Origin: JAUMBM01 sp964645715
GTDB lineage: Bacteria; Bacteroidota; Bacteroidia; Chitinophagales; Saprospiraceae
Length of the DNA stretch: 64,000 nt
Direction: 5' to 3'
NCBI GenBank assembly: GCA_964645715.1
Contig: CAZYAO010000005.1
Span: 62,001 to 126,000 of the forward strand
Made by a program: the position numbers and the translations under genes. The first letter of the stretch is position 1. Each line of letters begins with the position of its first letter. Of this stretch, positions 35,383 to 44,652 are shown piece by piece. Below the pieces are notes generated by a model. That model was not told the origin of the DNA, did no database searches, and saw nothing but the letters and a program-made list of their open reading frames with translations.

Positions 35383-37044
35383 TTAGTAAATGACCAGCTT
35401 CTGTACGAACTGACTACCATCACTCAACTGAAGAGCCAACTGATAAATGCCTGCTGCGAAACCAGTCAGCAGTATGCGGTTGTCGGCAATACCATTTTCC
35501 CAGGAAAAATGGCGGATGCAACGGCCGGTTAAATCATACAGCGCTGCAGACTCGACGGGCAGGGTCGCTGCCGTTATGTCTACATAATCATGAGCAGGGT
35601 TGGGGTAAACACGAACCGCAGCTGCCGCAGAAGGTTCTTCAGCACTGACGACAAAGGCACAGTAATCATCGTTGGAAGTATGGCTGTCGATTGATTGATT
35701 GGGCGCAAACGTGAACAGGCAGAACGGATCGCCCGCACCAAAATGACTGTCGTGAAGCAGGAAAGAAAAAGATACCACACGTTGCTCGCCCGCTGCTATG
35801 CCCGAAGACAGATTGACATTCTGGAAAAAGCGGAGCTCCTGACAATTGAAGTGATCAAACTGATTGGAGGCGAGGCAGAATGAGTTAACTGGCTGGCTGC
35901 CGTTGTTCTGTACAGTCACGCTGATGCGGACAGCCTGCTGTGGCAGGCTGAAAGGCGTACCGGTCGTGGAGGTGGAATCGAAAACAGCAATGTCAGCACT
36001 CGCAATGCTCAGATCATAGCCGGAATTCAGGTCCAGTCCGCCCTGTTGGCCTTTGGCAGCATAGGCAGCTGAAAGCGAAGGGTCGTAGAGAAACTCCTCA
36101 CCAATAAATACGGGCGTTTCAGGATGTGCCGTCCAGTTGGTAAAATGACGCTCCCCCGTATACAGAAGACCTGCGAAAGTACACTGTTCTGTCAGGGGAT
36201 TGAAATGCCAGATCTGATACTCCTCCGAAGGACTTGCTTTCAGAAATGCCAGTTGGCTACCCATTTTTCTGGGCATGATTCCACAAGGTATATTGGCACC
36301 GAGGGGCTGAGAAACCATTTCACCAGCCTTATACTTGCGCCAGTGGAAGGCGTCACTCCAGTAGATGTGACCTCCGGTACAGATGATGTTACTGGCATCT
36401 ACAGCCTGAGGATACTGCCAGCTGATGTTTCCTTGCTCTGTGTGAAAAACACCCAGGTAATTGTCATCAACAACAGCCAGCAGGCTGTCATTCAGCACAT
36501 CCATATATTGAATTTCCCCGAAGTCACCCCATTGTTCCAGTAAGCTCCCCTGTTCGTTTAGCAGGAAAAGCTGACTTCCGCCAGCGACTGCCAGCCTGCC
36601 ACCAGGCAAACAGCTGAGACTAACCGGGCGATCTCCTAAGAAGGGTAGGACGTATTCGCGATTCCACAACAGCTGCCCCTGCAGGTTGTAACAGGCCACG
36701 ATGATGCCGTCGTCAAGACTAATAAGATCATCTGCCAGCCGGTTGTACCCCACCACAACAATCTGTTGCGCTTCATTAACCGCTACTTTGGCATAATGGG
36801 AAAAACCAGATTCGGGATGGGTGACTGACCATACAAGCTGGCCATCGGCCGAAACAAGATCGAGACTTGCTACCGCACAGCTGCCTGTGGACCCACACAG
36901 TACCACTTGGTCACCTACTATTTTGCTGTCGTACACTTTGGTTTGTGGCCGTTGTAGGACGACAGAAAAAGAAGTGTTTTGTGCCTGCAGCACAAAGAAA
37001 GGCAGCATCATGAATACATACACAATTCGGGAACTCATAAGCAT
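35383..37044 (-). CDS. Secreted T9SS cargo protein with beta-propeller-like repeats
   Basis: 553 residues. ATGs at 37044 and 37038 are both plausible (MLMSSRIV or MSSRIV, then a signal peptide ending in VLQAQ). Residues about 35-290 contain repeated Trp- and Gly-rich beta stretches (LVWSVTHPESGFSHYAKVAV, LLWNREYVLPFLGD, NISWQYPQAVDA), like a PQQ- or WD-type propeller. An Ig-like part follows. The C-terminal 75 residues (VRVYPNPAHDYVDITAATL to FVQKLVIY) are a type A T9SS sorting domain. It should be exported to the cell surface; no catalytic motif is seen. It is convergent with the TraB-type gene. Confidence 0.87.
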   Translation of the reverse strand: MLMSSRIVYVFMMLPFFVLQAQNTSFSVVLQRPQTKVYDSKIVGDQVVLCGSTGSCAVASLDLVSADGQLVWSVTHPESGFSHYAKVAVNEAQQIVVVGYNRLADDLISLDDGIIVACYNLQGQLLWNREYVLPFLGDRPVSLSCLPGGRLAVAGGSQLFLLNEQGSLLEQWGDFGEIQYMDVLNDSLLAVVDDNYLGVFHTEQGNISWQYPQAVDASNIICTGGHIYWSDAFHWRKYKAGEMVSQPLGANIPCGIMPRKMGSQLAFLKASPSEEYQIWHFNPLTEQCTFAGLLYTGERHFTNWTAHPETPVFIGEEFLYDPSLSAAYAAKGQQGGLDLNSGYDLSIASADIAVFDSTSTTGTPFSLPQQAVRISVTVQNNGSQPVNSFCLASNQFDHFNCQELRFFQNVNLSSGIAAGEQRVVSFSFLLHDSHFGAGDPFCLFTFAPNQSIDSHTSNDDYCAFVVSAEEPSAAAAVRVYPNPAHDYVDITAATLPVESAALYDLTGRCIRHFSWENGIADNRILLTGFAAGIYQLALQLSDGSQFVQKLVIY

Positions 37045-37456
37045 TAAGCATAAAGATATTTCGAATGACCAATCGAATCATCCGCATTACTACCAGGTGT
37101 TGCAAGTAAGTTAACAAAGCACGACGCGGGCGGATTCATATTCCGCTACCGCTTCCCCCCCTTTATGCAAAATGTCAATATGAATGCTGGTCGACTAAGC
37201 ATAGTCATTTCCCCCCAACTACACAGAATATACTTTGATGATGAATGCAGAAAACCGTTTTTGCTTCTGTTTGTCCAGTCGATGCAAAATATATTTCGAC
37301 CACCTATCCTAAAGACAGAAGCAAAATTAATATTATAATATGTTATACAATATATTTTAGCCTATTTTTTTACCGAAAAACCCAAAAAAGATGCCGTTTC
37401 CCGATTCTTTACTACCGTTCCTTGGATTTGTTGTCTTCAGAATGGATGTCTGCACC
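37045..37456. other. 412-bp intergenic region between a T9SS gene and smc
   Basis: It is AT-rich, especially 37310-37390. A box TAAAGATA on the plus strand at 37051-37058 (one base off a minus-strand -7 box) may serve the T9SS gene. No hairpin, RNA gene or credible open frame was found; the 71-codon plus-strand frame here looks random. Confidence 0.5.
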
Positions 37457-40400
37457 CTAGTTATTCACAGATTCGAAGCTTCCGCTGAGTTCAAACTGGC
37501 GGAAATCTACGGGGGTAACAGCACTGACGCCTTGTTCCGGCATGTGTACACCATAGATGGTATCTACTGATGACATGGTCAGTTTGTTGTGCGTAACAAT
37601 GATAAACTGTGATTCCTTGCTGAATTTTTTTATGATGCGATTGAACTTGTAGATGTTGGCATCGTCCAGTGGAGCGTCCACTTCATCAAAGATGCAGAAG
37701 GGTGCAGGCTTGAGCAAGTAGAGAGCAAACAGCAGGGCGGTTGCGGTCAGTGTTTTTTCACCTCCGGACAGCTGGCTGATGGTTTGTGGTCTTTTTCCCT
37801 TGGGTTTGGCGACGATTTCGATGCGTGATTCGAGAGGATCCTCGGGATTGAGCAGTATCAGATCGCAGTTATCATCTTCGGTGAAAAGACTTCTGAAAAC
37901 CTCGATGAAATAAAGGCGGGCGCGGTCGAAGGCTTCGAGAAACTGAGCAGTGGCCGTATCTTCGATTTCTTTGATGGTCTGACTAAGCGACTCCTTGGCT
38001 GCGAGGATATCGTCGCGCTGCTGGGTGATGGTATCGTAGCGATTTTTCATTTCGTCATACGCTTCGACTGCCATGGGGTTTATTTCCCCATAGTTATCGA
38101 TGCGCTCTTTGATGCGTTCAACTTTGGCAGCCAGCTGGACGGGGTCGGTGGCTGACACGGGTAGCGGATCGTTGAGCAGATCATTGGCGTTGATACCAAA
38201 CTCGATTCGCAGTCGCTGCGCTAATGAGCTAAGTTCGAATTTGACGTCATTGAATTTATCGCGCAACTGATTGATAGCCACCTGTAACTCCTGTTGCTGG
38301 CGACTCGTCTTCCTGAGCTTATCCTCTTTTTCGTGAATGGACTCTCTGGACTGGAAATAGGCCTGTTCGACCGTACTGAGACCTGTCTCTTTTTCCTTTC
38401 GGGCAGCATAAGCCTCCCTGAGTTCACGTTCAATGTTTTCCCGATCGTCGAGCAGCAGATCGAGTTCCCGCTGGCTCTGAGCCAGCGTCTGCTCATTGGA
38501 TTTGCGGGCAGTTGTGAGCTCCTGCAACTGCTTTTCCCGGAAACTGAGTTCCTGCTGCAAGGTATTTACTTTATTTTGCTGACGGATGAAAGCAATATTT
38601 TTCTCATTGAAAGCAGCCGAAAAGAGGCTCAACTGGTCGGCTACCTGCCGCATCCCCTGATCAGTTGACTGCAGGCTGGCTTTTAGTTGGCTAAGCGCCA
38701 GTTGTTTGTCCTGCAACTGATGATCAATCTGTTGGTTTTGTTGTAGGATTGTCTCTATGGAAGCAATCAGGTTGGCATCTTTTTGCCGGACTTCCTCTAC
38801 AAAAGCTGTAAAGCTATCCAGTCGCGTACTTAGAGATACCTTCTGCTGTGCCAGCTGGTTGAGGCGCTGGTTGGCCTGCTGGATGAGTGGTTGAGATTTG
38901 ACGTTTCGGAGCTGGTCAAGATAGCTTTTGCTCTGGTAGTAGGTCGCCATCTGCTGTTGTTCCTCCTGCTCGAGTTTCTTGATAGCCACTTCCAGCAGCG
39001 CGAGGTTTTTCTTACGTCCAATTTTTTTACCCTCAAAAAGACCCACAGACCCCCCCGAGACACTAAACTTACGCCGGATGAACCTGCCCGACTTGGAAAT
39101 CAGCGTCCAGTTGTCTGCAGGCGCTTCTGTCAGCAGGTCATCGTGGTCTACGACCAGCACATTTTCCAACAGTCGAGCCACCAAAGGCCGGTAGGCCGGC
39201 TCCACCTCAACCAGATCCACGGCGGCCCGGGCGGTAGGAGGTAGCATGCTCAGGGCAGGCTGATCCTCGGCAAAAGCGTCGAGCAGAAAAAAATTAGCCT
39301 TGCCCTTTTGCGTTTTTCCCAGCAGTTGGATGGCCTGTTGTGCCTCCTCTAAGTTTTTGACAACGTAGTAGTTGAGGTAAGGCTCAAGGTAATTTTCTAT
39401 GGCCAGGCGGTAGTCCTCTTGTACGTAGATGAGATCAGACAGCAGTGACGCATTGGCCTTCCAGTCTTTATGCTGGCTCAGGAAGCGGATAGATTCCGGA
39501 AAACCCTCCAGACTCTCGATCATACTCTTGGTGAGCTTATACTCATTGCGCTTGGCGTCAAGTTCGCGATTGATCCGCGCCAGCTGGCGGTTGAGTTGCT
39601 CGATATCTGTTTCTGCGCGGGCAACATCCTCCTGCCGTTGCTCCTCATTTCGTTCTAGGCGTCGCACTTCTTCCGCCTGTTGCGTCTCCTGATCAGTCAG
39701 CGAAGCCAGCTGATGGGTGAAATCCTCAATTTCTTTTTTCCGATTGTCGATATCGAGCAGTAGCCTATCGCGCTGCTGCTGTTGGTTGTCTACCTGATTT
39801 TGGTTGATGGCGCGTTGTTTCTCTAATTCAAAAACCTGTTTTTCAGCTGCCTGCAGCGTTTGCAGGCTGGCATCAAGTTGATTTTTGATACCCGCATGGC
39901 TGCTGCGTACCTTGTCGAGCTGATCCTCCGCCTGATTGAGTTCGAGTTCAAGCCTTGCCTCCACGCGCTTTTCTGCATTGAGGTCGGTGCGAAACTGTTC
40001 AATTTGCTCTTGCAGCAAGCTGAGCCGACTGCCGGCTTCAGCGATGTTGCGCTCCAGATTTTTGCGGTTTTGGGTGATAAACTGCTCTTTTTGGACGAGC
40101 ATCTGTTTGTCATTCTCGCGGCCGCGTATACGGCCAATGAGCTGATTGAGTTCCCGCTGGCTGTCCGAGAGCACCTTCTCCTTATCGAGATTCTCTTTGC
40201 GATCCTTGGCCAGTACCGCTTCCAGCTGGTCAATTTCAATACCCAGCTGCCGGTAGCGGCTTTCCTCCTGTTGCAGCGTCTGCTGTTCCGATTTGTAGCG
40301 CTTTCGCAGCTCATCAACGCGCAGTGCAGCCAGCTGGATGCTAAGCTCTTTGTACTCAGCCTTGAGTTCAAAGTATTTTTTTGCCCGCTTGGCCTGCTTT

Positions 40401-41017
40401 TCGAGACTGTTGAGGTTGTTGTTGATTTCAAAAAGTAAATCTTCCACCCGCTCAAGGTCTTCGGTGGTGCTCTTAAGTTTGGCGAGGGTTTCGCGTTTGC
40501 GCATTTTGTATTTGGACACACCGGCAGCCTGCTCGAACATACGCCGGCGAGAGTCATCTTTGTCGGCGAGTATATCATCAACCATACCCAGTGCTATGAT
40601 GGCATAGGAATTGGAGCCAATGCCCGTATCCATAAACAAGGTAGTGATGTCTTTGAGCCGGCAGGGCACACCATTGAGCCGATATTCGCTCTCACCGGTT
40701 CTGTAAAGCATACGGGTGATGGTGACACTGGTGTATTCAGTTGGCAGCAGGTTGCGGGTGTTTTCAAAAGTCAGCGATACAGAAGCGATACCCGAGGGCT
40801 TTCGCCGCTTTGTACCATTGAAAATCACACTCGACATCTGGTCCAGTCGCAGCTCTTTGCTCTTCTGTTCCCCCAGTACCCAGCGAATGGCATCGACCAC
40901 ATTAGACTTGCCGCTGCCATTGGGACCTACGATTCCAATGACATCATCCTGGAAATTGATGACTGTTTCGTTGGCAAAACTTTTGAATCCCTTGATCTCT
41001 AGTTGTTTGAGTCGCAT
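37457..41017 (-). CDS. smc: Chromosome segregation protein SMC
   Basis: 1186 residues, the usual length. The N-terminal ATPase half has Walker A GIVGPNGSGKSNVVDAIRW near residue 30-48. Two long coiled coils (about 170-500 and 680-1000) flank a hinge near 510-660 (SLLSDLIYVQEDYRLAIENY, LISKSGRFIRRKFSVSGGSV). The C-terminal half has the ABC signature QLSGGEKTLTATALLFAL and Walker B FCIFDEVDAPLDD. It forms the ring of the SMC-ScpAB condensin; scpA and scpB are not in the window. A TATTTTTG box lies 110 nt upstream (41128-41135). Confidence 0.98.
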   Translation of the reverse strand: MRLKQLEIKGFKSFANETVINFQDDVIGIVGPNGSGKSNVVDAIRWVLGEQKSKELRLDQMSSVIFNGTKRRKPSGIASVSLTFENTRNLLPTEYTSVTITRMLYRTGESEYRLNGVPCRLKDITTLFMDTGIGSNSYAIIALGMVDDILADKDDSRRRMFEQAAGVSKYKMRKRETLAKLKSTTEDLERVEDLLFEINNNLNSLEKQAKRAKKYFELKAEYKELSIQLAALRVDELRKRYKSEQQTLQQEESRYRQLGIEIDQLEAVLAKDRKENLDKEKVLSDSQRELNQLIGRIRGRENDKQMLVQKEQFITQNRKNLERNIAEAGSRLSLLQEQIEQFRTDLNAEKRVEARLELELNQAEDQLDKVRSSHAGIKNQLDASLQTLQAAEKQVFELEKQRAINQNQVDNQQQQRDRLLLDIDNRKKEIEDFTHQLASLTDQETQQAEEVRRLERNEEQRQEDVARAETDIEQLNRQLARINRELDAKRNEYKLTKSMIESLEGFPESIRFLSQHKDWKANASLLSDLIYVQEDYRLAIENYLEPYLNYYVVKNLEEAQQAIQLLGKTQKGKANFFLLDAFAEDQPALSMLPPTARAAVDLVEVEPAYRPLVARLLENVLVVDHDDLLTEAPADNWTLISKSGRFIRRKFSVSGGSVGLFEGKKIGRKKNLALLEVAIKKLEQEEQQQMATYYQSKSYLDQLRNVKSQPLIQQANQRLNQLAQQKVSLSTRLDSFTAFVEEVRQKDANLIASIETILQQNQQIDHQLQDKQLALSQLKASLQSTDQGMRQVADQLSLFSAAFNEKNIAFIRQQNKVNTLQQELSFREKQLQELTTARKSNEQTLAQSQRELDLLLDDRENIERELREAYAARKEKETGLSTVEQAYFQSRESIHEKEDKLRKTSRQQQELQVAINQLRDKFNDVKFELSSLAQRLRIEFGINANDLLNDPLPVSATDPVQLAAKVERIKERIDNYGEINPMAVEAYDEMKNRYDTITQQRDDILAAKESLSQTIKEIEDTATAQFLEAFDRARLYFIEVFRSLFTEDDNCDLILLNPEDPLESRIEIVAKPKGKRPQTISQLSGGEKTLTATALLFALYLLKPAPFCIFDEVDAPLDDANIYKFNRIIKKFSKESQFIIVTHNKLTMSSVDTIYGVHMPEQGVSAVTPVDFRQFELSGSFESVNN

Positions 41018-41329
41018 ACACTGCAGAACTTATCCATGGTTACGCAAGGCGCCTGCTTTGCCGCCTTGCCAATTGGCTTTGACCTGCTAGCCTTCCAGGC
41101 TGCAGGTTCGCCGTCTACGCCAAAAGGCAAAAATAAGGAACTGCAGCAGACGGATTTGAGTTAGTTTTGCACAGTTTTCCACAGTGCGTGTTGATAAACC
41201 TGTTGAAAAAATACTTGGCTAAGATTGGTTTTTGATCTTTTCGAAACGCTTTTGTGGCTGTAGCCGCCAAAGAGCGTTTCGAAAGGGCCCTTCCCTTATT
41301 GGCGGCAACAGCCGCCAATAAGGGAAGGG
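41018..41329. other. 312-bp intergenic region between smc and mnmH
   Basis: It holds the possible smc -7 box (41128-41135, minus-strand TATTTTTG) and two tandem hairpins next to mnmH (41237-41330). The remainder (41136-41236) shows no gene, tRNA or further repeat. Confidence 0.5.
41237..41285 (-). terminator. Hairpin, second of two, downstream of mnmH
   Basis: Arms TTTCGAAACGC and GCGTTTCGAAA enclose a decayed core: TTTTGTGGC-TGTA-GCCGCCAAAG. It is a weaker member of the GGCGGC hairpin family. It lies just beyond the perfect hairpin at 41287-41330. Confidence 0.6.
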
Positions 41330-41330
41330 C
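41287..41330 (-). terminator. Hairpin, first of two, downstream of mnmH
   Basis: Perfect 20-bp inverted repeat (41287-41306 with 41311-41330), loop AACA, core TATTGGCGGC/GCCGCCAATA. It reaches into the last base of the mnmH stop codon. No U-tract follows, but a second hairpin does. Confidence 0.75.
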
Positions 41331-42355
41331 TAGCAATCAAGCTTCATATCCTGTAGAATAGCTGCTACTTCGGCAGGCTCGGCGGTGGGCAGGCTGATCT
41401 TTCGAATGGTTGATGCATCGCGATGGCGGAGAGAATGCAGGTAAGCCTTGTCGTAGTATTGTAATGCGATAGCGGCTGCTGCCGCATAATCGGCCTTTTC
41501 AAGCGCCTCCAGCGCTGCCTTTACATGCTGCCCGCCCAGGCGCTTGGCAATCCGCTGAAAGGAATCCTCCAGTTGTTGTTGTCCATAAGGGGCGTAAGCC
41601 CTGACGAGCTGCTCGATCCGGCTCGCCAGCGGCAGTTCGAGGAAAATCAGGGGTGACTTGAGCATCTGCCGCCAGAAAGGATCGGGCAGGTAAACGCGGC
41701 CAATGGACCTGCTTTCATCTTCCAGCCAGGTAGTCTTGGCGGGTGTCAGGGATCGCCAAGCCAGGTGGAGGTCATTTTCAAACTGCTCTACCGTCGGCTG
41801 GGGCTGCTCCCCGAGCGCGCCGAAGGCAGAACCCTTGTGGTGGGCAAGCTGCTCAAGATCAATAACGGATGCTCCGCGTGCGGAGAGTTGCTGCAGAATC
41901 AGGGTTTTTCCGCTGCCCGTATAGCCGCCAATGATCAGCATTGGGTTGCGGGGGGCGGAAAAATCGGCCAGCAACTGCTGCCGGTAGGCTTTGTAGCCTC
42001 CCCCCAGCAATTGCACCTCAAAGCCCACCTGCTGCAACAGCCAGCCAAGGCTTGCAGAGCGCTGCCCGCCACGCCAGCAGTGGAGCATCAATCGCCCTTG
42101 GGGGGCTAGCCGCTGTGCTTCTTCCGCATACCACCTGAGCTTACTGCCGGCCAACTCCAGTCCGCGCATAAATGCCGGCCGCGGACCTTGTTGCTTATAG
42201 AGGGTGCCAACTTCTGCCCGCTCTTCATCGGAGAACAACGGCATGGACAAAGCCCCCGGGATGTGCCCCCCGGCGTACTCGGCAGGGGAGCGTACATCCA
42301 GCAAAGGTAGCTCATTGCGTTGCGACAGACAGTCCTCGGCGCTGATCTTCATCAA
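41330..42355 (-). CDS. mnmH: tRNA 2-selenouridine synthase
   Basis: 341 residues (starts at 42355 or 42352; MM). It has an N-terminal rhodanese domain with catalytic Cys93 in LHCWRGGQRSASLG, and a C-terminal P-loop domain with Walker A GGYTGSGKT at 143-151. The phrases LLDVRSPAEYAGGHIPGALS and RPAFMRGLELAG are typical. MnmH (SelU, YbbB) exchanges sulfur for selenium in wobble uridine of some tRNAs, via a geranylated intermediate. selD, the selenophosphate source, is not in this window. The start overlaps the stop of the upstream cystathionine beta-synthase-type gene by 4 bp. Confidence 0.96.
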   Translation of the reverse strand: MMKISAEDCLSQRNELPLLDVRSPAEYAGGHIPGALSMPLFSDEERAEVGTLYKQQGPRPAFMRGLELAGSKLRWYAEEAQRLAPQGRLMLHCWRGGQRSASLGWLLQQVGFEVQLLGGGYKAYRQQLLADFSAPRNPMLIIGGYTGSGKTLILQQLSARGASVIDLEQLAHHKGSAFGALGEQPQPTVEQFENDLHLAWRSLTPAKTTWLEDESRSIGRVYLPDPFWRQMLKSPLIFLELPLASRIEQLVRAYAPYGQQQLEDSFQRIAKRLGGQHVKAALEALEKADYAAAAAIALQYYDKAYLHSLRHRDASTIRKISLPTAEPAEVAAILQDMKLDC

Positions 42356-43713
42356 ATCGATTGTATAATATCGTACTGAGTGATAATATGTCGGTTACCT
42401 GCGGTATCAAAAGTGATGACAGCGGGAATCTTCTTATTGATATAATTGCGCAACTGACTCATGGGCAGATCTATAGCCACGGTAGGGAAGGGGTCACTCA
42501 TGATGCTCCCCACCGCTTGCTCTGCATGATCCATGGGACTTTCCAGCAGATAAGAAAGCACTGCACTTTCGGTCACGGAACCAACGATTTGACCACTGTC
42601 CATCACAGGCAACTGCGATATATCGTTGTGTTTCATGAGCTGGAAAACCTGCCGGACTGTATGGTCTTTTTCCACAGCGATGAAGGGTGCAGTCTTACCT
42701 TTCTGCTTAATCAGGTCGGCTACACGCAATTCGGTGTCGAGGAAGCCCCGCTCGCGCATCCAGTCATCATTGTAGATTTTGCCAACATAGCGACTTCCGT
42801 GGTCGTGGATGACAACCACAACCACATCCTCTGGCGTGAGCTTGTCTTTCAGTTGCAAAAGTCCTGCAACAGCAGAACCGGCAGAATAGCCGAGCAGAAT
42901 ACCTTCTTCTCTTGCCAATCGCCGCGCCATCAGCGCGCCGTCTTTATCCGTTACTTTCTCAAAATGATCAATGATCTTGAAATCTACATTTTCGGGCAGG
43001 ATATCTTCGCCGATACCTTCGGTGATGTAAGGATAGATTTCCTTCTCATCGAAAATGCCGGTTTCGTGGTATTTTTTGAATACAGACCCATAGGTGTCGA
43101 TGCCCCAGATCTTTACGCCAGGGTTTTGCTCCTTGAGATACCGACCTGTGCCGGAGATGGTACCACCCGTCCCCACACCCACAACCAAGTGGGTAACTTT
43201 ACCGCCCGTCTGCTCCCAAATTTCGGGACCTGTGCTTTCGTAGTGCGCCTGTCGGTTAGACAAGTTGTCGTATTGGTTGCACCAATAGCTGTTGGGCAGC
43301 TCCTTGCTGAGTCGCTCGGCCACGCTGTAGTACGAACGGGGGTCTTCGGGCTCAACATTGGTCGGGCATACAATCACCTCTGCACCCAGCGCCTTCAGCA
43401 AGTCAATTTTCTCTTTTGACTGCTTGTCGGTGGTGGTAAAAATAGTCTTGTAGCCCTTGACAGCAGAGGCTATGGCCAAGCCCATACCCGTATTGCCACT
43501 GGTACACTCTATGATAGTACCTCCGGCTTTGATGTCCCCCCTTTTTTCTGCATCTTCCAGCATTTTCAGCGCCATGCGGTCCTTGATGCTGTGGCCGGGA
43601 TTGAAAGTTTCCACCTTTACGAGCACCAGCGCCGGGATATCGCCAATTACTTTGTTTAGCTTGACCAGGGGTGTATTGCCGATGGTGGAGAGAATGTTAT
43701 GATGAAAATTCAT
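42352..43713 (-). CDS. Cystathionine beta-synthase-type PLP enzyme with C-terminal CBS pair
   Basis: 453 residues. The PLP domain (about 1-320) has Lys44 in PGHSIKDRMALKML, the loop TSGNTGMGLAIA and the phosphate loop GVGTGGTISGTGRYLK. The C-terminal 120 residues are two CBS motifs (HTVRQVFQLMKHNDISQLPV; VGSIMSDPFPTVAI), which in this family often bind adenosyl ligands. Together this fits cystathionine beta-synthase, making cystathionine from homocysteine and serine; cysteine synthase with CBS domains is the alternative. It is translated just ahead of mnmH (ATGA overlap) and 39 bp after the LysM gene. Confidence 0.92.
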   Translation of the reverse strand: MNFHHNILSTIGNTPLVKLNKVIGDIPALVLVKVETFNPGHSIKDRMALKMLEDAEKRGDIKAGGTIIECTSGNTGMGLAIASAVKGYKTIFTTTDKQSKEKIDLLKALGAEVIVCPTNVEPEDPRSYYSVAERLSKELPNSYWCNQYDNLSNRQAHYESTGPEIWEQTGGKVTHLVVGVGTGGTISGTGRYLKEQNPGVKIWGIDTYGSVFKKYHETGIFDEKEIYPYITEGIGEDILPENVDFKIIDHFEKVTDKDGALMARRLAREEGILLGYSAGSAVAGLLQLKDKLTPEDVVVVVIHDHGSRYVGKIYNDDWMRERGFLDTELRVADLIKQKGKTAPFIAVEKDHTVRQVFQLMKHNDISQLPVMDSGQIVGSVTESAVLSYLLESPMDHAEQAVGSIMSDPFPTVAIDLPMSQLRNYINKKIPAVITFDTAGNRHIITQYDIIQSI

Positions 43714-43752
43714 TCAAAATAATTTTATCTGTTGGGAAGAAAATGAAAGTCA

Positions 43753-44586
43753 CTACGGCTCAGGATAATAGACCCACACATAAAAGCGTTGGTTTACACC
43801 CCTGAGCAGGCGGGCAGCTTTGTAGGAGACGACTGCTACGACCTCATCGCCATAGAGTGAGTCGGGAATGCGCCCGACAACTTTCAGGTAAACATTTTGT
43901 CGGGTCTCGGGGTTTTGGACTTTGATGACAGCATTTATCGGGGCGTAGCGATGCAACGCAAACATACCGCTTTGGTTGTCCCGGTGCCATACTGCGGGAC
44001 CTTTATGCATCATAATGGTTGTTTCCTCCTCGGCTTGTCTGTACTGTTGCTCTAAAGACAGTGCTTCTGTGGAAGAGGCGTAGCTACGTTCGGCGGAAGG
44101 AGTATATTTGCCGGTAAGTATCCAGCCAATAAACAGTGTTTGGCCAATGCGTATCTGCTGGCTGCTGATTTTGTTGCGCAACAGCAGCGTATCGGTGGGC
44201 ATGGAAAACAGCCTTCGGCTGATACCAAAGGCGGTATCTCCTTTTTGGACGCGGTAGTAGACACGCGTATAGAACGCCATCTCCTGTGGTGGAGGCTGGG
44301 AGAAGACAATAGATTCTACCATGGCAGGTATTTGTGCTACAGCGCCTGCGGTCATGCCCTGGCGGAGATGAGGATTGAGGGTGTAGAAAGTTTGCTCGTC
44401 GGTTTGGTAGTACTCAATCAGTGACTGAGCGCTCTCATCGGGCGCAATTGTATGTAGTACTACCAACCTGCCCTGACTGTTGGTGTGGAGGACCAGGCTA
44501 TCCTGCAAGCTGAAGCTGCTGCCGGATGCCAATACGCCCTTAGAGATAAAAATAAACGCGAGAAATAAAAAATTGGCGGGATACAT
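43753..44586 (-). CDS. LysM-repeat protein with RlpA-like C-terminus, exported
   Basis: 277 residues from the ATG at 44586 (MYPANFLFLAFIFISKGVLA, signal peptide); the start agrees with the promoter at 44621-44652. Two LysM-like repeats are seen: VVLHTIAPDESAQSLIEYYQ (about 47-95) and YYRVQKGDTAFGISRRLFSM (about 123-175). The C-terminal 90 residues (AVWHRDNQSGMFALHRYAPI and VVGRIPDSLY) resemble a double-psi beta-barrel of the RlpA group. It should bind peptidoglycan in the periplasm; lytic activity is not shown. It lies divergent from kdsB. Confidence 0.87.
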   Translation of the reverse strand: MYPANFLFLAFIFISKGVLASGSSFSLQDSLVLHTNSQGRLVVLHTIAPDESAQSLIEYYQTDEQTFYTLNPHLRQGMTAGAVAQIPAMVESIVFSQPPPQEMAFYTRVYYRVQKGDTAFGISRRLFSMPTDTLLLRNKISSQQIRIGQTLFIGWILTGKYTPSAERSYASSTEALSLEQQYRQAEEETTIMMHKGPAVWHRDNQSGMFALHRYAPINAVIKVQNPETRQNVYLKVVGRIPDSLYGDEVVAVVSYKAARLLRGVNQRFYVWVYYPEP

Positions 44587-44620
44587 AGGAAATTTATTTG
44601 CAAGCCTGTAGCTTTCGCCG

Positions 44621-44652
44621 CAAAGATAAGCATTGATCAGCATGAAAACAAT
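44621..44652 (-). promoter_or_regulatory. Promoter of the LysM gene, overlapping the start of kdsB
   Basis: On the minus strand: ATTG (44649-44652), 20 nt, TATCTTTG (44621-44628). The -33 box lies inside the first codons of kdsB on the other strand. Confidence 0.5.

Noticed and set aside
37245..37460. 71-codon plus-strand open frame between a T9SS gene and smc
   Set aside because: AT-rich, no promoter box, overlaps the smc end and has no protein-like pattern.
42361..43419. 352-codon plus-strand open frame opposite the cystathionine beta-synthase-type gene
   Set aside because: Antisense shadow of a complete, recognisable enzyme gene.
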